NCBI GenBank assembly: GCA_904066235.2
Contig: CAJFCV020000004.1
Location: 12,028,001-12,092,000 of the forward strand
Origin: Bursaphelenchus xylophilus
Lineage: Eukaryota; Nematoda; Chromadorea; Rhabditida; Aphelenchoididae
Direction: 5' to 3'
DNA: 64,000 nucleotides
The notes below the pieces were generated by a model that was not told where the DNA came from, made no database searches, and was given only the letters and a program-made list of their open reading frames with translations. The translations under genes were made by a program, and so were the position numbers. Below are positions 24,890-37,343 of the stretch, piece by piece (the first letter of the stretch is position 1; the number at the start of each line of letters is the position of its first letter).

Positions 24890-26193
24890 TACAGGGTGAT
24901 TCAAAAAAAATGGACAACTTTTGAAGTTGGTGTATCCCACCACGAATGCCGCAGTCGGTGGAAAGAAAAATAGTTTTACAATCGTCAACGATCCTGCTTC
25001 ATGAAACCTATTTCAATTTTTTAAATATTTTTGCTGAACGGCTTGTACGAGCCAAAATACTAGGTCAGCCCATATTTTGACCAAATTTTCCAAAAAATTT
25101 GTAGGTCCAAAAATCTTTAACGGCTGGAATTCTTGCAGCCAGCTAAAAACTGCGTGTTGACTGTTTATTAAGATACTAAGGGGAATCTAGAGAAGCGAAA
25201 ACGCTGAGATTATTCTATTAATAACGCTCCAACAGTTCGCAACGTGATCCACAAGAGACTTATCCGCATAGTTCTGGATTTTTGGGATGATCGGGTTTCA
25301 AAACTTAGTAGGGCGGCCTGGCTGGCGCTAATAACGGCAAAAAGTGATTCCTGTAAGACATATAACATTGCTTTACATGGGTCAGCAGTTGATTTGATTG
25401 TAGATTTCATTAGCCATGTACTGCGCTTATAAAAGTTTAGCCGGCTCTACCCAGAGACGCCGATATTTTTTGGCCAGAAAAATTTTACTTTTTCGTTGGC
25501 TTTCTTCAACAAGCCGCACAACTATGACAAGCTGCATTTATACGATAGTGATATAAGTCCGTTCTTCAATTTTAAATTGGTCTCCGTTAATTTGAACAAA
25601 CCTAGCCTTCAGAATCCGCGTATCTTTGCGATGACCCATCAAAAAGTAAAAAAAGTCGAAATTTTGTTTGCAGTTTTGCGAATTAAAGGGTACTGTTGTG
25701 AAAAGTGCGTTTAATATACTCACAATAGAGCAGCAAACGTGGTAAAAATGGAATTGGTTCAAAAACTTTGACCGCGTTCGGCAGAGCTAAGTTTTTGTAG
25801 AACCGCCCAAATGAGCGTTGATTTTCCCTCGCTGGTTGTCTAACTTTTGGCCTCTGATTTTTCATTGTCTGAAAGACCTGGATTAAATCCTTATAAGGTC
25901 TTAGAGACGAGGTGTCTGTGTTTCGCTGAGGCCGCTCAGAACGTCTCTGTTACACCCTTAAGACATTTAGGAACGAAAACTTTCCAAATTTCGCCGCGGG
26001 AATGTGTGCGCTGACCCGGCAACCTTTAAGCAACCATATGTCGGCAACTTTTGCAGCTAGTGAACAATTTTTGCAATGAATATGTACACATAACATAGTA
26101 GTTTCATGCCATGTGTACCTTTTTCCGAAAAACATTCAAAGCCAAGAGAAATCGAAGAAAGAAAAGTGTCCATTTTTTTTGAATCACCCTGTA
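24890..26193. mobile_element. 1.3 kb mariner/Tc1-like element, decayed
   Basis: Inverted ends ACAGGGTGATTCAAAAAAAA and TTTTTTTTGAATCACCCTGT bordered by TA on both sides. Length fits a full mariner, but no intact transposase is seen; a short frame near 25217-25330 (FWDDRVSKLSRA) vaguely recalls the C-terminal part of such transposases. Class call is inference. Confidence 0.65.
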
Positions 26194-26747
26194 TTAACTA
26201 ACATGGTTTTTTTAAATGTCAAACAAAGGAACTGCGATTTTGTCACTATTTCTGAGCAGTTCAAGCTGTTGATTTGCTCGGTATAGAAAGGAAGTTGTGT
26301 CAAAAGTAATATGGGAAATCTTGTTGGACTGCTGTTTGCCCAAATCACGATTTTCTGGCATGTAATCAGCTTCCCGCATTCTCTGTTCAATTTTTGATGA
26401 CATTTAAAGCAACGGTGTTTCTAGGAATGAAATTAACCGAAGCGCGCCGCTCGAAATTTATTTTTTCTGTTAATTTTACTCTATGAGAACTCTGTCTTGT
26501 TGTTTTGCTTTTTACTTCCATTTCTATACATGTACATACATTTCGTGCACCAAATCTCCTTCCTTTCCCTAATCGATTTCTCATCAAAATAGGGAACATC
26601 CTCCGTTCCAATTCGTTTATGTTTTTTTATACGGAATCCCATTCCGTCGGCGGCGAAAACACAGTGATTACTTGTTGTTTTAGGGTCTTGACTCTTTTCC
26701 TCTACAATTTTTTCTGTTTGGAATGACGAAATGACACAGCGCGGGAC
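26194..26747. other. Upstream region of the ligand-gated channel gene
   Basis: No supported gene; presumed promoter and 5' UTR of the channel that follows. Confidence 0.4.
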
Positions 26748-29700
26748 ATGCTCTATTCAGTTCAGGTAAGCTGAAGATTGTAGGTGTGGAATCAGCACCG
26801 TATGGTATATCAGCACAAGTTTTATATTTTTTCGTGCACCTCTCCTCCTGCAGTGAGCCTCCCTCTAATTAAACTGTTTAGATTTTTCAGTCCGTCTTTC
26901 TCGAATTACTCCTTACAATGGTCAATTCGAGTCCGACCGCTCCGATGAGCATGTTGCCGGAGCGCGAGTTCGGCGGGCTTAAGGCGCCCGAAACGACGAC
27001 GGATATCTACGACTCGCCAATGTGCTCCGATCAGGATGCGAATGAGAAGCCGCAGGATCTGGCACTTCTTTTGATGAGGAATTATTCAAGGCAAGCGGTG
27101 TTTTCTAACTCAAAACAGCTCGAAAATCCCTAAAGCGAAGTTGTTATGACCCCTCCAAATTTGATGAGGTCAGAAAGCAGCAAAAACAACCTTCGCCAAA
27201 GCTTTTTTCGATACCAACATGACCTTTTATGAATACAGATTGAGATGAAAGACCTTAAAGTTGAACTCCCGCTTAGACATTTTTGCCTAGCACGTATTTA
27301 TATATGGCAGTTAGGCCAGAAACCAGGAAGGAATTTGGGAGAAAATAGTAAATTGTATTTCCGCTCGTCTGTCAATGAAAGAATAAACCCAACAGCGCAT
27401 TCATCACAACAAAACGGGGAGATGTTAATCATTGGTCCTCACGGTTATTTTTTGCATCAGATGTGTTAAGATTGTGCAAGGAAATTGCTCAAGGCGCAAT
27501 TTTTTGACCTTTTTCGCAGTCTCCGGGCGTCTTTCGTTCAGGCGTTTGACTAACAGGGGAGATACCCCAAATGCAACGCTCAGATTTTGATGAAACTCTG
27601 CACAAATTTTGATTAACTGTTACTAATCTATATGCGAGTTTAATATCACGCGCTCTGCAGAAATTATCGAGATTTTGAGCTCGAAAGTTGGCAAAAAAAT
27701 TAAGGTTTTTTGCGAATTTTGAAATAAAAAGTTGTATGCTTGGAAACATTATCTTGCCGTTGAGGATAATGTTTTCACAACACAAGTTTTTCCTGCGCGG
27801 AGATGGCAAAAATAAGGTCAAAAAGTGTTCGTGTGACCGCTCTCCGTGTTCTGCGTACTGTCTCGGCCAAAAAGATCGTTGAATATCTCGGCTTCCCCAG
27901 CAGAGGGCGAGCTAAAATTTTAAAGGACTGATATGTGGTCTCTTCTCAAGCTGTCCGCAAAATGTGGCGAAAATCTGAGCCTTGCATTTGGGGTACCTTC
28001 CTCGCATTTCATGCATGTTTTTGATTGCTTTCTGAGGCGCCGAGAAAGTGGTCAAAACATTTGAAGCCTGTCGGCAAAATAGAAAATGAAAAGAGGTTCT
28101 CCCAAGGAGCACTAAAACTTATTGGTCGCACATTGAGCCTTTTGAATTCAACTCAAATTATCTCTCTTTATACGGGTGCAGGTGCCCTATATCGGAAAAA
28201 AAACGTGTCAACGATTATCGCAGACAAAAGCTATAATTGCCAAGCAAAATATAAACGTTTTCCGCAGTCTCCTCAGTCCATCCAGCAGGGGATTTTTTAA
28301 TTTTTAAGTCTCCAAAATCGACAACGCTGTCTTTGGAAATAAAAGCCGAAAAAACATGTCAAAAATTTCAGGAACGCATTGCCAGACAAGACGCCGGTGA
28401 ATGTGATCGTGGAGATCACAATTCAAGACATTTCAGACATTTCCGCAATCACGGGTACCTTTGTAATCGACTTTTGGATATCGGCCATTTGGCAGGACAG
28501 TCGGCTGCAGTTCAGCCACTTGGATCCGTGCCGCCGCAACTTGTCGCTGGATCACGACATGGAGCCCAAGCTTTGGAGTCCGAATGTTTGTATTGTCAAC
28601 TCCAAGGCGACAAAAGTTCATGACTCGCCGAAGCCGAATATTTTGTTAATGGTAGGGGAGAGAAGTGAGGTCCGCCTTCATTAGTCTGATGGTCAAAAAA
28701 GCGATCAAAAGTCTCCGCCGAATACGCGGCATTCCACGTTGGCGTAGGAAAAAATATTTTTAGGCAAAAAACCGCCCATATCCTTCTTTCTACTGCAAAA
28801 AAAAATTTTATGGATATCATGGCTGAGCGCCGAGAAATCGACGAAAACTTTCCGGGGAATTTCTTGAAACATCTTGTATAAGAATTTTTTCTGACAAGGG
28901 AAGTATTCCAAGTGCGACGCTCAAATTTTGATCAAACTTGACACAGGTCAAGAACGTTTTTTTACAGATCCGAAGCTCCTAGCTCTCGCTTGGAAGAAAC
29001 TACCGGGATTTTTAGGTCCAAAGTCGGCCAAAATAGGACATTTTTTGTCATTTTGGGTCAAAAATTGACCCGATTTTGAAAAATCGATGAAAATCCTATG
29101 GTGGTCCGATTCGGACAGTTATTGTATGTAACAGTAGAAGGACTTCTATACTTTAATTTTGGTTTAGTTTCTAATTTACAGCTCGTAAAAACTTTTTGTA
29201 AGACTTCTGTGGGCACTTTTTAGGGCATTTTTTGTCATAAGTCCCAGATAACGTTTTGATAAGCTGAACCACTGTTATATTGTTGTTCACTAAGGTACCC
29301 TTCATTTCCTCTAGCATATGCTTTCTTGTCCGGAAAGAGTTATACGTGCTGTCAATGATTTTTCAATTTTCAGATATTCCCCAACGGGACGACTTGGTTA
29401 AATTATCGGATAAGATCAGAAGGTAACGTAATCTCCCATTATTTATACAGTGGCAGGTCTGATCCATTGACAAAAAACGTACCGTTTTGGATCCGGGAAG
29501 TGTCAAAAATGCAGCAAAATAACTCCCTCACCTAGTGAAAAAGACGAAGTTTTTTCACTTGGGAAGGAAGCATTTTGCCACATTTTTGATACTTCCGGAT
29601 GCAAAATTATACGTTTTTTACCAATTTGATCAGGTCCTTCACTGTATCCTACTGCTATTTTTAACTACCTTTCTCCACATTATTCGCCATATTTCAGCCC

Positions 29701-32149
29701 CATGCGCAATGGAGCTCCGCAATTTCCCGCTGGACAGCATCAAATGCGAGCTCGTTTTCGAGTCCTACAGTTACAACGCGGCCGAAGTGACGTTGGACTG
29801 GCTGCAATGGTCGCCGGTGAGCACAGTCAAGGAGGAGTTCAATTTGCCGGACTTTAAGCTCACCAACATCACACATCACAAGTCAACGGAGGTAAGGAAG
29901 GCTGCAAGTTTGACAAACGAAATTCTACAGTGGGGGATCTGATCCAGTGGCAAAAAATGTGCCATTTTCCATCCGGAAACTATCAAAAATGTGGCAAAAT
30001 ACATCCCTCTCCAAGTGAAAAAACTCCGATTTTAAAAGCTCTTTTTGTGAGGAAAAAGGACGCGCCCTTCAAAACTAAGCTTTTTCACTTGGAGAGGGAA
30101 GCATTTTGCCACATTTCAGATACTCCCCGGATACAAAATGGCACGTTTTTTGCCACTGGATCAGGCCCTCCCACTGTATATTACGCAATAAAAATGCGAA
30201 TAGCGTCGACTTGCCTATTTTGCAGATGTACACAGCCGGAATATGGCATCGACTCTTCGTGAACATCTATTTTGATCGGCTCTTCGGGTTCTACATTTTG
30301 CAAGTAAGCAGAGTCATGACATCTGAGGGAATCCCTTGATTTAGATGTATCTCCCCACTTACATCAGCGTCTTCATCTCGTGGATCGCGTTTTGGATGGA
30401 CACACGCGCTCTGCCCGCCAGAATCACACTGTCCGTCTCCAGTCTGATGGCGTTGACATTTCAGTTCGGAAACATTGTGAGATCGCTGCCTAAAGCCAGC
30501 TATGTGAAGGCGATTGACTTGTGGGTAAGCGGTTTTTTCTCTTGTAGAGAATACGCTAAAAAAACTCTTTTTTTACGACAAATATTAGGTTGATGCATAA
30601 TTATCCGGCGTTTTTCCAAAAAATTGAGCGATCGGCTTTGTTGTTGTCGGAGAATTCGTGAGGAACCCATCCAGCCAATTTCCATACCTTCCCAAGCTTT
30701 AATAATAAGACTACATTTTTGCAGATGTTCGGTTGTGTCGGGTTCATCTTCCTGTCCCTGGTGGAGCTAGCGATTGTTGCCTATAACGACAAAATGGAGG
30801 ATCAGAGAGCAAGAACTCGACGACTCTCGAGTCTGGCGCCAATGTTGGCGCGGAATTCGGGCTCAGGGACGGCGGATATGTTGCGACTACGGGAGCTGCG
30901 ACGGTAGGTCACGAGGTTCACTGGTTGCCGAGTCCTGGTCAACCATTGCCTAGCTAGAGAGAAAAGCTTTGTTATAAAGGAACGTCAAAAAATGTGTTTT
31001 TTCGCGGATTTAGTCTATTTATTATAGTACGGGATTCTTGGCTCGAGCTTTGCAGCAACAACTTATCAGCCTGTCGGGAAAATAATGAGCACTTTGCCGC
31101 ATCCAAAATCGCATCGCTGTCGAGAAAATTGAATTGTATCGCGGCAAAATCAAGCTTATTTTCACTTCAGCGACGCGATTGGCACTGCCACATTGTGCTC
31201 ATTATTTTCCCGACAAATTGATATTTTGGTAAAAAGGTGAAGATGGTAAGACTTGGACACTTTTTCGGGCAAACAGAACCGAAAAATTTCCATGGCTCTT
31301 CTTAATAGACAAGAAAATTTTTCTCAAAAGCTACCATTTCTGCTGTGAAAAATATGTAGGCAAAATTGGACCAAAACCAGTCCCATTCTCTCTATATTTA
31401 TCAGTGATCACCAATGAGTGCAAATATCAGCCTGTCGGGAAAATAATGTGGATTCGCTGCGCCTTGGAATTGCCCATCATCGCTTTGCGCGGGCTAGCCG
31501 CAGCTAGAGATTTTATGCGCGACTCGGCGAGGCAAGACATTTTCCTGCGACAAATCCACATTATTTTCCTGACAAAATGATATCTACAGCCCCTACATTG
31601 CCCTATATTCGCCTCCATTTTTTCAGCGGCGGTCTGCTCGACTACGACCCCCCGGAATACTCGACGAATCGAAAGCATCGCCATTCCGATCTCAGCTTCC
31701 GCGACGAGTCCGACGTCCCGTACGCGGACGCCTCCGACTACCGCTCCGAATACGGGAACAACAATGGGAGCAGTCCGAACCAGCTCAACATGCCCAATAC
31801 CCCATTGATTCATAACGGGCCGCAAGAGAATCCGGGAAATGCGTCGCCGAACATGAATCTGCATCTACCTCCGCCGCCACGACATTTCTCGTTGAACAAC
31901 AAGTGGAAGAGGGTCACCAAGAGGTCGGAACTGGGAGGAATCATCGATCGGTTCTCCAGTATTGCATTCCCAACGGTAAACGCAGCTAAATTTATAAAAA
32001 ATCTCCAATTGAGAGAGTTCATTGGTTCACAGTAAATCTCAAAAAAAATCAAGTTCTATAAGTTTCAGGCCTTTGCCTTGTTCAACGCCGTCTACTGGAC
32101 GTATTACCTGTCTTCCTACTCAACGTCGGGCAAGATGGCAGCGAGATAA
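26748..32149 (+). CDS. Cys-loop ligand-gated anion channel, ACC/LGC-46 type
   Basis: Ten exons (26748-26765, 26891-27090, 28372-28651, 29374-29422, 29698-29891, 30226-30303, 30345-30524, 30725-30903, 31627-31975, 32069-32149) join in phase to 535 residues. A signal-peptide-like start ([16 protein letters not shown]) precedes the ligand-binding domain with [12 protein letters not shown] and a Cys-loop (Cys at about 185 and 199, 13 residues between). M1 is about 263-291, M2 ([20 protein letters not shown]) 297-320, M3 334-354, a long loop, then M4 near the C-terminus. The PAR motif before M2 indicates anion selectivity. No second Cys pair as in GluCl/GlyR is seen. It most resembles the nematode acetylcholine-gated chloride channels. 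Intron 2 starts with GC. Introns carry elements of families A, B and C. AATAAA at 32209. Confidence 0.9.
27556..28006. mobile_element. Family A element in channel intron 2
   Basis: Ends AGGGGAGATACCCCAAATGC and GCATTTGGGGTACCTTCCTC; full-length. Confidence 0.75.
28896..29060. mobile_element. Family A element, left part, in channel intron 3
   Basis: CAAGGGAAGTATTCCAAGTG through AAAGTCGGCCAAAAT; right part missing. Confidence 0.65.
29446..29646. mobile_element. Family C element, internally deleted, channel intron 4
   Basis: TACAGTGGCAGGTCTGATCC to CAGGTCCTTCACTGTA; the central GGGCGCGCCC block is missing. Confidence 0.75.
29926..30178. mobile_element. Family C element, channel intron 5
   Basis: TACAGTGGGGGATCTGATCC to CAGGCCCTCCCACTGTA, full-length and strongly self-complementary. 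Confidence 0.8.
30586..30660 (+). mobile_element. Mariner (irritans-like) end, relic
   Basis: TTAGGTTGATGCATAATTAT resembles the known irritans-type mariner terminus (TTAGGTTGGTGCAAAAGTAA). Only one end is visible, in channel intron 7. Confidence 0.4.
31065..31223. mobile_element. Family B element, subtype i, channel intron 8
   Basis: ATCAGCCTGTCGGGAAAATA to ATTATTTTCCCGACAAATTG. Confidence 0.8.
31426..31582. mobile_element. Family B element, subtype ii, channel intron 8
   Basis: ATCAGCCTGTCGGGAAAATA, GTGGATTCGCTGCGCCTTGG, to CACATTATTTTCCTGACAAA. Second B copy in the same intron. Confidence 0.8.
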
Positions 32150-32552
32150 GTCAGGGATGACAAAAAAATCTGATTACTCTTGGAACAAATGCTCGATTTT
32201 TATCTTTCAATAAATATCGATATCACTAATTGTAAGCCACAAGATCTCTTTCCATTACGGCCATGGCACTCAATGTGGCGTTTCGTCACAAATATAGAAT
32301 TGTTGGAGAAAATCATTGGCCGTTTTTTCTTGGCTAGCCGGGACAAACTCTTTCTTTCTAGTCTGAATATATGTAACTTCCTAAAATTTTCTTGATTTTA
32401 TCAGACCAATTTCGTCGTGCATAAATTCTTCCGAGAGAATTTTTATATCTAAAACTTTTTGGTCAACCGATAGTGCGTGAACGAAACGTCTAAACGGTCC
32501 AGTAAATGGTTGGAATGACGTGCATGGAGCCTTCGACAGTGATCCATCTCCT
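32150..32552. other. 3' region of the channel gene
   Basis: Presumed 3' UTR with AATAAA at 32209-32214; nothing else supported. Confidence 0.45.
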
Positions 32553-33275
32553 GTCACGATTCCGTGAAGAATTCCCCGAAATTAGCATAAACCGACGAAT
32601 ATTTTGATATAAATGTAATAGACCGATCGCTTTTCGGTCACTCGTTTTGTGAAATAAACCTACATATATTTCTAATTGGTTGGAAGTCCCCTTGGCACAG
32701 TGCGGTGGTGGTCCGAGCTAATTGGAGTCAATTGGCGTGAGTTCACAGTTTTTCTGCTAGACTTCTCTAGTTTTGGTCCCCGGGTTAGTAGGGGCAGTGG
32801 ATACTAGGCGTAGAGGGCAAGTTAGGGGCCTCATTAGACCTCGACTACATAAGTCTTGACAATACTCTTGCATTTTTGCGTCTTTGCCTCATTTCATACA
32901 TCCTTTAGACTAACCCAAACACGGAACGACGACGGATATTTACGACTCGCGAATGAGCTGCGATCAGGATGCCAGTGAGAATGAAAGACTTCCGTTGTAC
33001 TACTTCCCGTAACATACTAATAAAAACAAAAGATTACATAACAAGAGAAGCTATATATAGTTGTATTTTCTGAAATATGGAGACAATTTCCAAAAATGCT
33101 TTCAAAAAACTGGGAAAACAGTTTTGACACCCATTCTTTTCTTTGAATCTTTCGCTGCATTTCGGAGATGCCCACACTTGTGGAAACCGCCAAATTTGCC
33201 GCAAGCAAAAAGCCAAATTTTTATCATACTACGTAGATTACAGGAGGAAAATTGTAATTCTAAACGGCAACTAAA
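32553..33275. repeat. Family F dispersed repeat, copy 1
   Basis: Aligns by eye with 48101-48612 at both ends: CACGATTCCGTGA, GACCGATCGCTTTTCGGTCA near the left and ATCATACTACGTAGATTAC near the right. It contains a fragment of a host channel exon (32923-33012). Class unknown. Confidence 0.6.
32923..33012 (+). pseudogene. Duplicated fragment of channel exon 2
   Basis: Translates to [20 protein letters not shown] before running to a stop at 33010, against [20 protein letters not shown] in exon 2 of the channel at about 26.99-27.05 kb. DNA identity over about 62 nt is high. No other exon of the channel is repeated here, so it is a stray partial copy. Confidence 0.8.
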
Positions 33276-33989
33276 ATGTCCCCAATATTTTTGTAGCGGA
33301 TATATAAATTCCTTTTACTTTCCTACTTGTTGGCTAAAGAATTAGTTTGTCCTAAGCTTCCAGACAGTGCATACGACGTCTTCCACAAACTCAATTGTCA
33401 ATTGGTTTCGCCCAAGAAGTCGGATGTCCATCCCACATTCTTTGATGTCTGATTCATGCCCTTTGGTCGATTCATCTTTCAAAAATCAAAACAAAATCCC
33501 ATCCATTGAATAAATCCGATAAAGGCGGTGGCGATCGATCAGTTTCCGCCGGAGGCCACCGGCCCCCGATTATAAAAACATTTGTTTTGGCGGGTGTAAA
33601 CGCGGGTCTTTAGTCTTTGGGCCATTTTTCTTTTCCAAATCGCCGTTTAATTAGCGAGTTATTTATGAGCGGCGGCGGGGAAATTTACGATCATTTGCTT
33701 GGCATTTATTGCAAAATATGGCAATTTTATGGGGTCAGGCCGGAGGGGTTAGCGGTCGCCTCGGTGTGGGAGAAATGGCTAGAAAAACCGTAATGGAACC
33801 CTAAGGGGCCTAATTTTCAGCAAAAAGTTTAAATCTCTCTGAATTTGATTGTAAAATTAAAATCGAGACATTGGGGATACCATTTACCGTATTCGAAAAT
33901 AACTCCTCTTTGTCTGCACGGCAAACTTTGATTTTGCGCATAATGATTTTAGGCTAGAGACAGTGGAAGAGGGCATTCAAGACCTTGCA

Positions 33990-34320
33990 CGAGGGTCAGG
34001 TCTTGATGAAATTGGGGACAAGTTTAGCTGGCCATTTGCAGCAATAACCTGCAGAACGCTTGTTGGTATAGTATGCATAGGGCAAAGGTTCCACAAAAAC
34101 TGATTTGTCTCGGTATAAAACTAGCATAGAAGTGTTCAAAAAGAGTTTTTTCTTCGACCGGTTTGACCTACTCTCTCGGCCAAGAAGAGCTTAAAATATC
34201 TCAGCGGTCCCTGCAAAACGAGACCTAAAACCTTCGGGAATTTTTGCTTGCTATGCTCCGTATGTGTCCAAAGTTGAATGAAGATCTAATCTGAGTGTCG
34301 AACTTAGTTTTATCCGCTTT
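33990..34320. mobile_element. Family A element, strongly diverged
   Basis: Keeps CTCTCGGCCAAGAAGAGC, AAAATATCTCAGCGG and GATCTAATCTGAGTGTCG; ends eroded. Confidence 0.4.
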
Positions 34321-34844
34321 GACTCGATTCACCTCCGTTGACTTCGTTGATTCCAGTTTACAAAAAAAGACAGAGTTGCAAAAAGCCTGTTGAACGGAGG
34401 TTTTTCAAATGCACTTTGACAGGTCGAACTTATCGAAACGTCTTGTCTTTTTTGACACCACTTTACTAGCGGCTACTTTATTGTGTTGTAAGCGTTTTTT
34501 TGACGATTGAAAAAAGTTACTATTTGAGCAAAAAATTTGGATTCTAGATGTGTAGAAAGTCTGTACAGGTGGCCATAAATAACTCTAATTATTGATAATT
34601 CTTCTCAATAAAATACCATGCCAACTTCTTGTAAAACACTTACATACGCTGTGCTATGGTCGGATGTAAGCATTTTACAGGCAGTTAAAAGGTTTACATG
34701 TTTCTTGTTAACAGTAGCTTGAGGGGAATTCCACTTCTAAAGGGTTGGAAAAATCTTGATTGTGATTTTTATAGTAGGTCTATTGAAATATTGGCCCAAA
34801 CCATACAAGCACAGCAGAGGTATTTGAAAATTCCTTTCGCGAAA

Positions 34845-34922
34845 ACCGAATTGCTTTTTAACGCTTCAGCGACGCATTCGGAAAATTGAAATTATGCTCA
34901 TTGTTTTTCCGACAGACTGATA
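34845..34922. mobile_element. Family B element, right half
   Basis: CGCTTCAGCGACGCATTCGG to TTGTTTTTCCGACAGACTGA. Confidence 0.65.
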
Positions 34923-35332
34923 GAAAATGCTGTGTAGATCTTAGAAAGTACCGGTAAGAACGCTTGCAAATTTTCATCAAGATTTGTAAAAAGGACTTGG
35001 AGTACTCTCTTACAAGTGTAATATGATTTTTCCTCCTTATTTGCAAGATTTTCTTGATTGTTCATTGCAAGTCTTGATGCGAATTTATGGCTGCTTTGAC
35101 TCTTGCTCCTTCTTCTTTATACAGTACCTTTATCCATTCATTTGACAATCGCCGAACCGTGAAAAAAGCTCTCTTAAAATAACCATCTTACCGCAACCGT
35201 TTCAAGTCTTTGTCCCTTCCGGATTGCATTCCTCACATCCCCTCTCATCCACCTTCATAATTTTGATTGTCAGTTGGGAAAAAAGTTGGGGGGCGAAACG
35301 TTTGGAGCGGGGTGTGGAAAACTGAGACCCTG

Positions 35333-35375
35333 CCCCGCATCGCCCCCCACCCCACCCCACCGGAAGGGGGGTGAG
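35333..35375 (-). other. Potential G-quadruplex tract
   Basis: On the minus strand GGTGGGGTGGGGTGGGGGGC followed by GATGCGGGG has at least four G-runs of four with short loops. Unusual base composition in an AT-rich region. Confidence 0.6.
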
Positions 35376-35896
35376 AAAAAACGCCGGGGACGAAGCCAAG
35401 CCGGCGCTCGGATTCGCTGTTGGCGTTTTTTGACGAGCCGGACATTCGAGCGGGTTGACAGCAGCGCACGCACTTCATAACACCCCCCGAGGCCTCGATC
35501 AGTGTCGACTCGCGATTTGGCTGCGATTTTTTCGAGGAATCCGAAAATATTCTTTTTTTTCGAAAATTTGATGACGGGAAAGGGGAATTGGATTACTTTC
35601 CTTATAGGTTTATTTATTGTTTTTCGCGAATGACTTTCGCTTTTCAAGTTTGGGTTTGGCATTGTGGACGAAATTCAAGACCTCTTGAGCCATTGAACTC
35701 GAGCGTTTTTGCAAAAGTAACGTTCGCTCTTGACACTTTGGTAACCAATATACTTTGAGAGTTCAGATCATGAGGCAACGAATTTTTAACTTTAGATAGC
35801 TCGACAGGAATTAAGATAGGTGGACTGACAATGGCTGGGGTCTGATAAGAGTTAAATACCTCTAAGCTTGCGCTTTGTTGAGACAGCTGCAATTTT

Positions 35897-36049
35897 TATC
35901 GCCTGTCGGGAAAATAATAAGCACAATGTCGTTGTCGTGTCGCTGAAGTGAAAAGCAGTTTGATATGGTTGCAACACAGTTCATTTTCCTGGCGGTGATG
36001 CGGTTTTTGATGCAACAAAGTGCTCATTATTTTCCCGACAGACTGATAA
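35897..36049. mobile_element. Family B element, subtype i
   Basis: ATCGCCTGTCGGGAAAATAA to TTATTTTCCCGACAGACTGA. Confidence 0.8.
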
Positions 36050-36126
36050 ATGTTTTGTCTTTAAACTTTACATGCTCATTGTCCCATATGAATTCACTAA
36101 AATTTTACGTCGTGCTTTGCAACACA

Positions 36127-36186
36127 ATTCATTAGCGATTCGATCTGATGCGACAGGATGCTTATTATTTTCCCGACAGACTGATA
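36127..36186. mobile_element. Family B element, right-end fragment
   Basis: GATGCGACAGGATGCTTATT then ATTTTCCCGACAGACTGAT, only about 60 bp from the previous B copy. Confidence 0.6.
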
Positions 36187-36189
36187 GCT

Positions 36190-36440
36190 CAGAAATTGCA
36201 AAATTTTTGACACTTTTTTGTAAATTTTTGCATGAAAAGTTTGAATCCCTTTTCCAGGGTAGAGAGTAATATTCCCACCAAAAAACTGATTTTCTCCGCA
36301 TTGAACTGGCAAAGATTTTTTCAAAAAAATGCTTTCTCTCTGACGCTCTCCCCGTTATTCGTACACTGCAGGCGGCAAAGCTCGTTGAAAATCTCAGTTG
36401 CCCCTGTAAAGCGCGAGTCAAAACTTTCAGTAATTAATAT
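36190..36440. mobile_element. Family A element, right part
   Basis: GAGAGTAATATTCCCACCAA core and TGACGCTCTCCCCGTTATTC, then GTAAAGCGCGAGTCAAAACT. Confidence 0.5.
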
Positions 36441-37343
36441 TAGGTCTATGGCCAAAAATTTTAGCGACGAATCTTTCGTATTTTTCTTGTAAATTTCACA
36501 GGGAAATTACTTTTATATAGGCATATACTTTTTCATGGGACATATCTCAAAAAATACGTAAAATCAAGCGGATTAAGAATGCGTAGTTATTATAATATTC
36601 TAATTGCCCAATTTCGGGTTTCAGTCAATTTTACTTTACTTTCTTTTTCTACTATTATTTATTATATTTCCTTCTCAAAACTCGATCAAGACGACAATTT
36701 TCCTCTCAAATTAGCTGACTGTCAAATAATTTTTTCTGTTTTTCTCCAATTTCCTGCTCAAACAACAAGTCGTATTTACCACCTCTTGTAGCGTTAACCT
36801 TTAATTTTACAAGAAAGGAAACTGCCGACCTTTTTTGACCTTATCTTGGACCATCATCTTTTCTCCGAGTCACTTTTTCTTACAGTGAAAGGCCGAATCT
36901 TTATCAATCAAACTGGTTAGCAGCTCAAAAACCGTTGGCCGGCTTTCTGGCCAATCCCCAAAACTCGATCCATCATACATTCTCGGTCCAAATATTTGCC
37001 GTTTGCAATGATCACTTGATTAAAGTGCGTATTTTCGGCTGAAAAACCACTTTTTAACAGCAAAATCGTTTTTTTCGACGTTTTATCCCAATTACATATT
37101 ACTTTACACTTTCCGGGCCAAAAAGGAACTTTTTGTTTTTTCACATATTGCGCAATTCCCCCGAGGGCTTAAGGAAACTAACTACTCCCGGCGCTTGTTG
37201 AGTATGTCTGTTTCGCACGCTCGAGATGTCCCGTTTGCCGCGGGTATTGTTAACGAACCCGTTTCATTCTTGGTTTGTCGTTTTGCGTATACGACTTGTT
37301 TTTTGATGTCATTGGCATTTCGACTTTTGCAGCACATGACAAG
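36441..37343. other. Upstream region of the PDZ gene
   Basis: No supported gene. The start (36500-36600) resembles the terminus of the 2.2 kb satellite element (TTACTTTTATATAGGC, GGGACATATCTCAAAAAATA), a worn relative. The rest is presumed promoter. Confidence 0.4.

Larger units (their letters stand above)
33276..35332. other. Gene-free stretch with worn repeats
   Basis: No supported gene. A GC-richer block near 33500-33760 with TTTAATTAGCGAG could be regulatory. A diverged family A copy lies at about 33990-34320 and a family B right half at 34845-34922. Confidence 0.4.

Noticed and set aside
35202..35662. Overlapping minus-strand frames
   Set aside because: They span the G-quadruplex tract; Pro/Gly/Arg bias follows from base composition.
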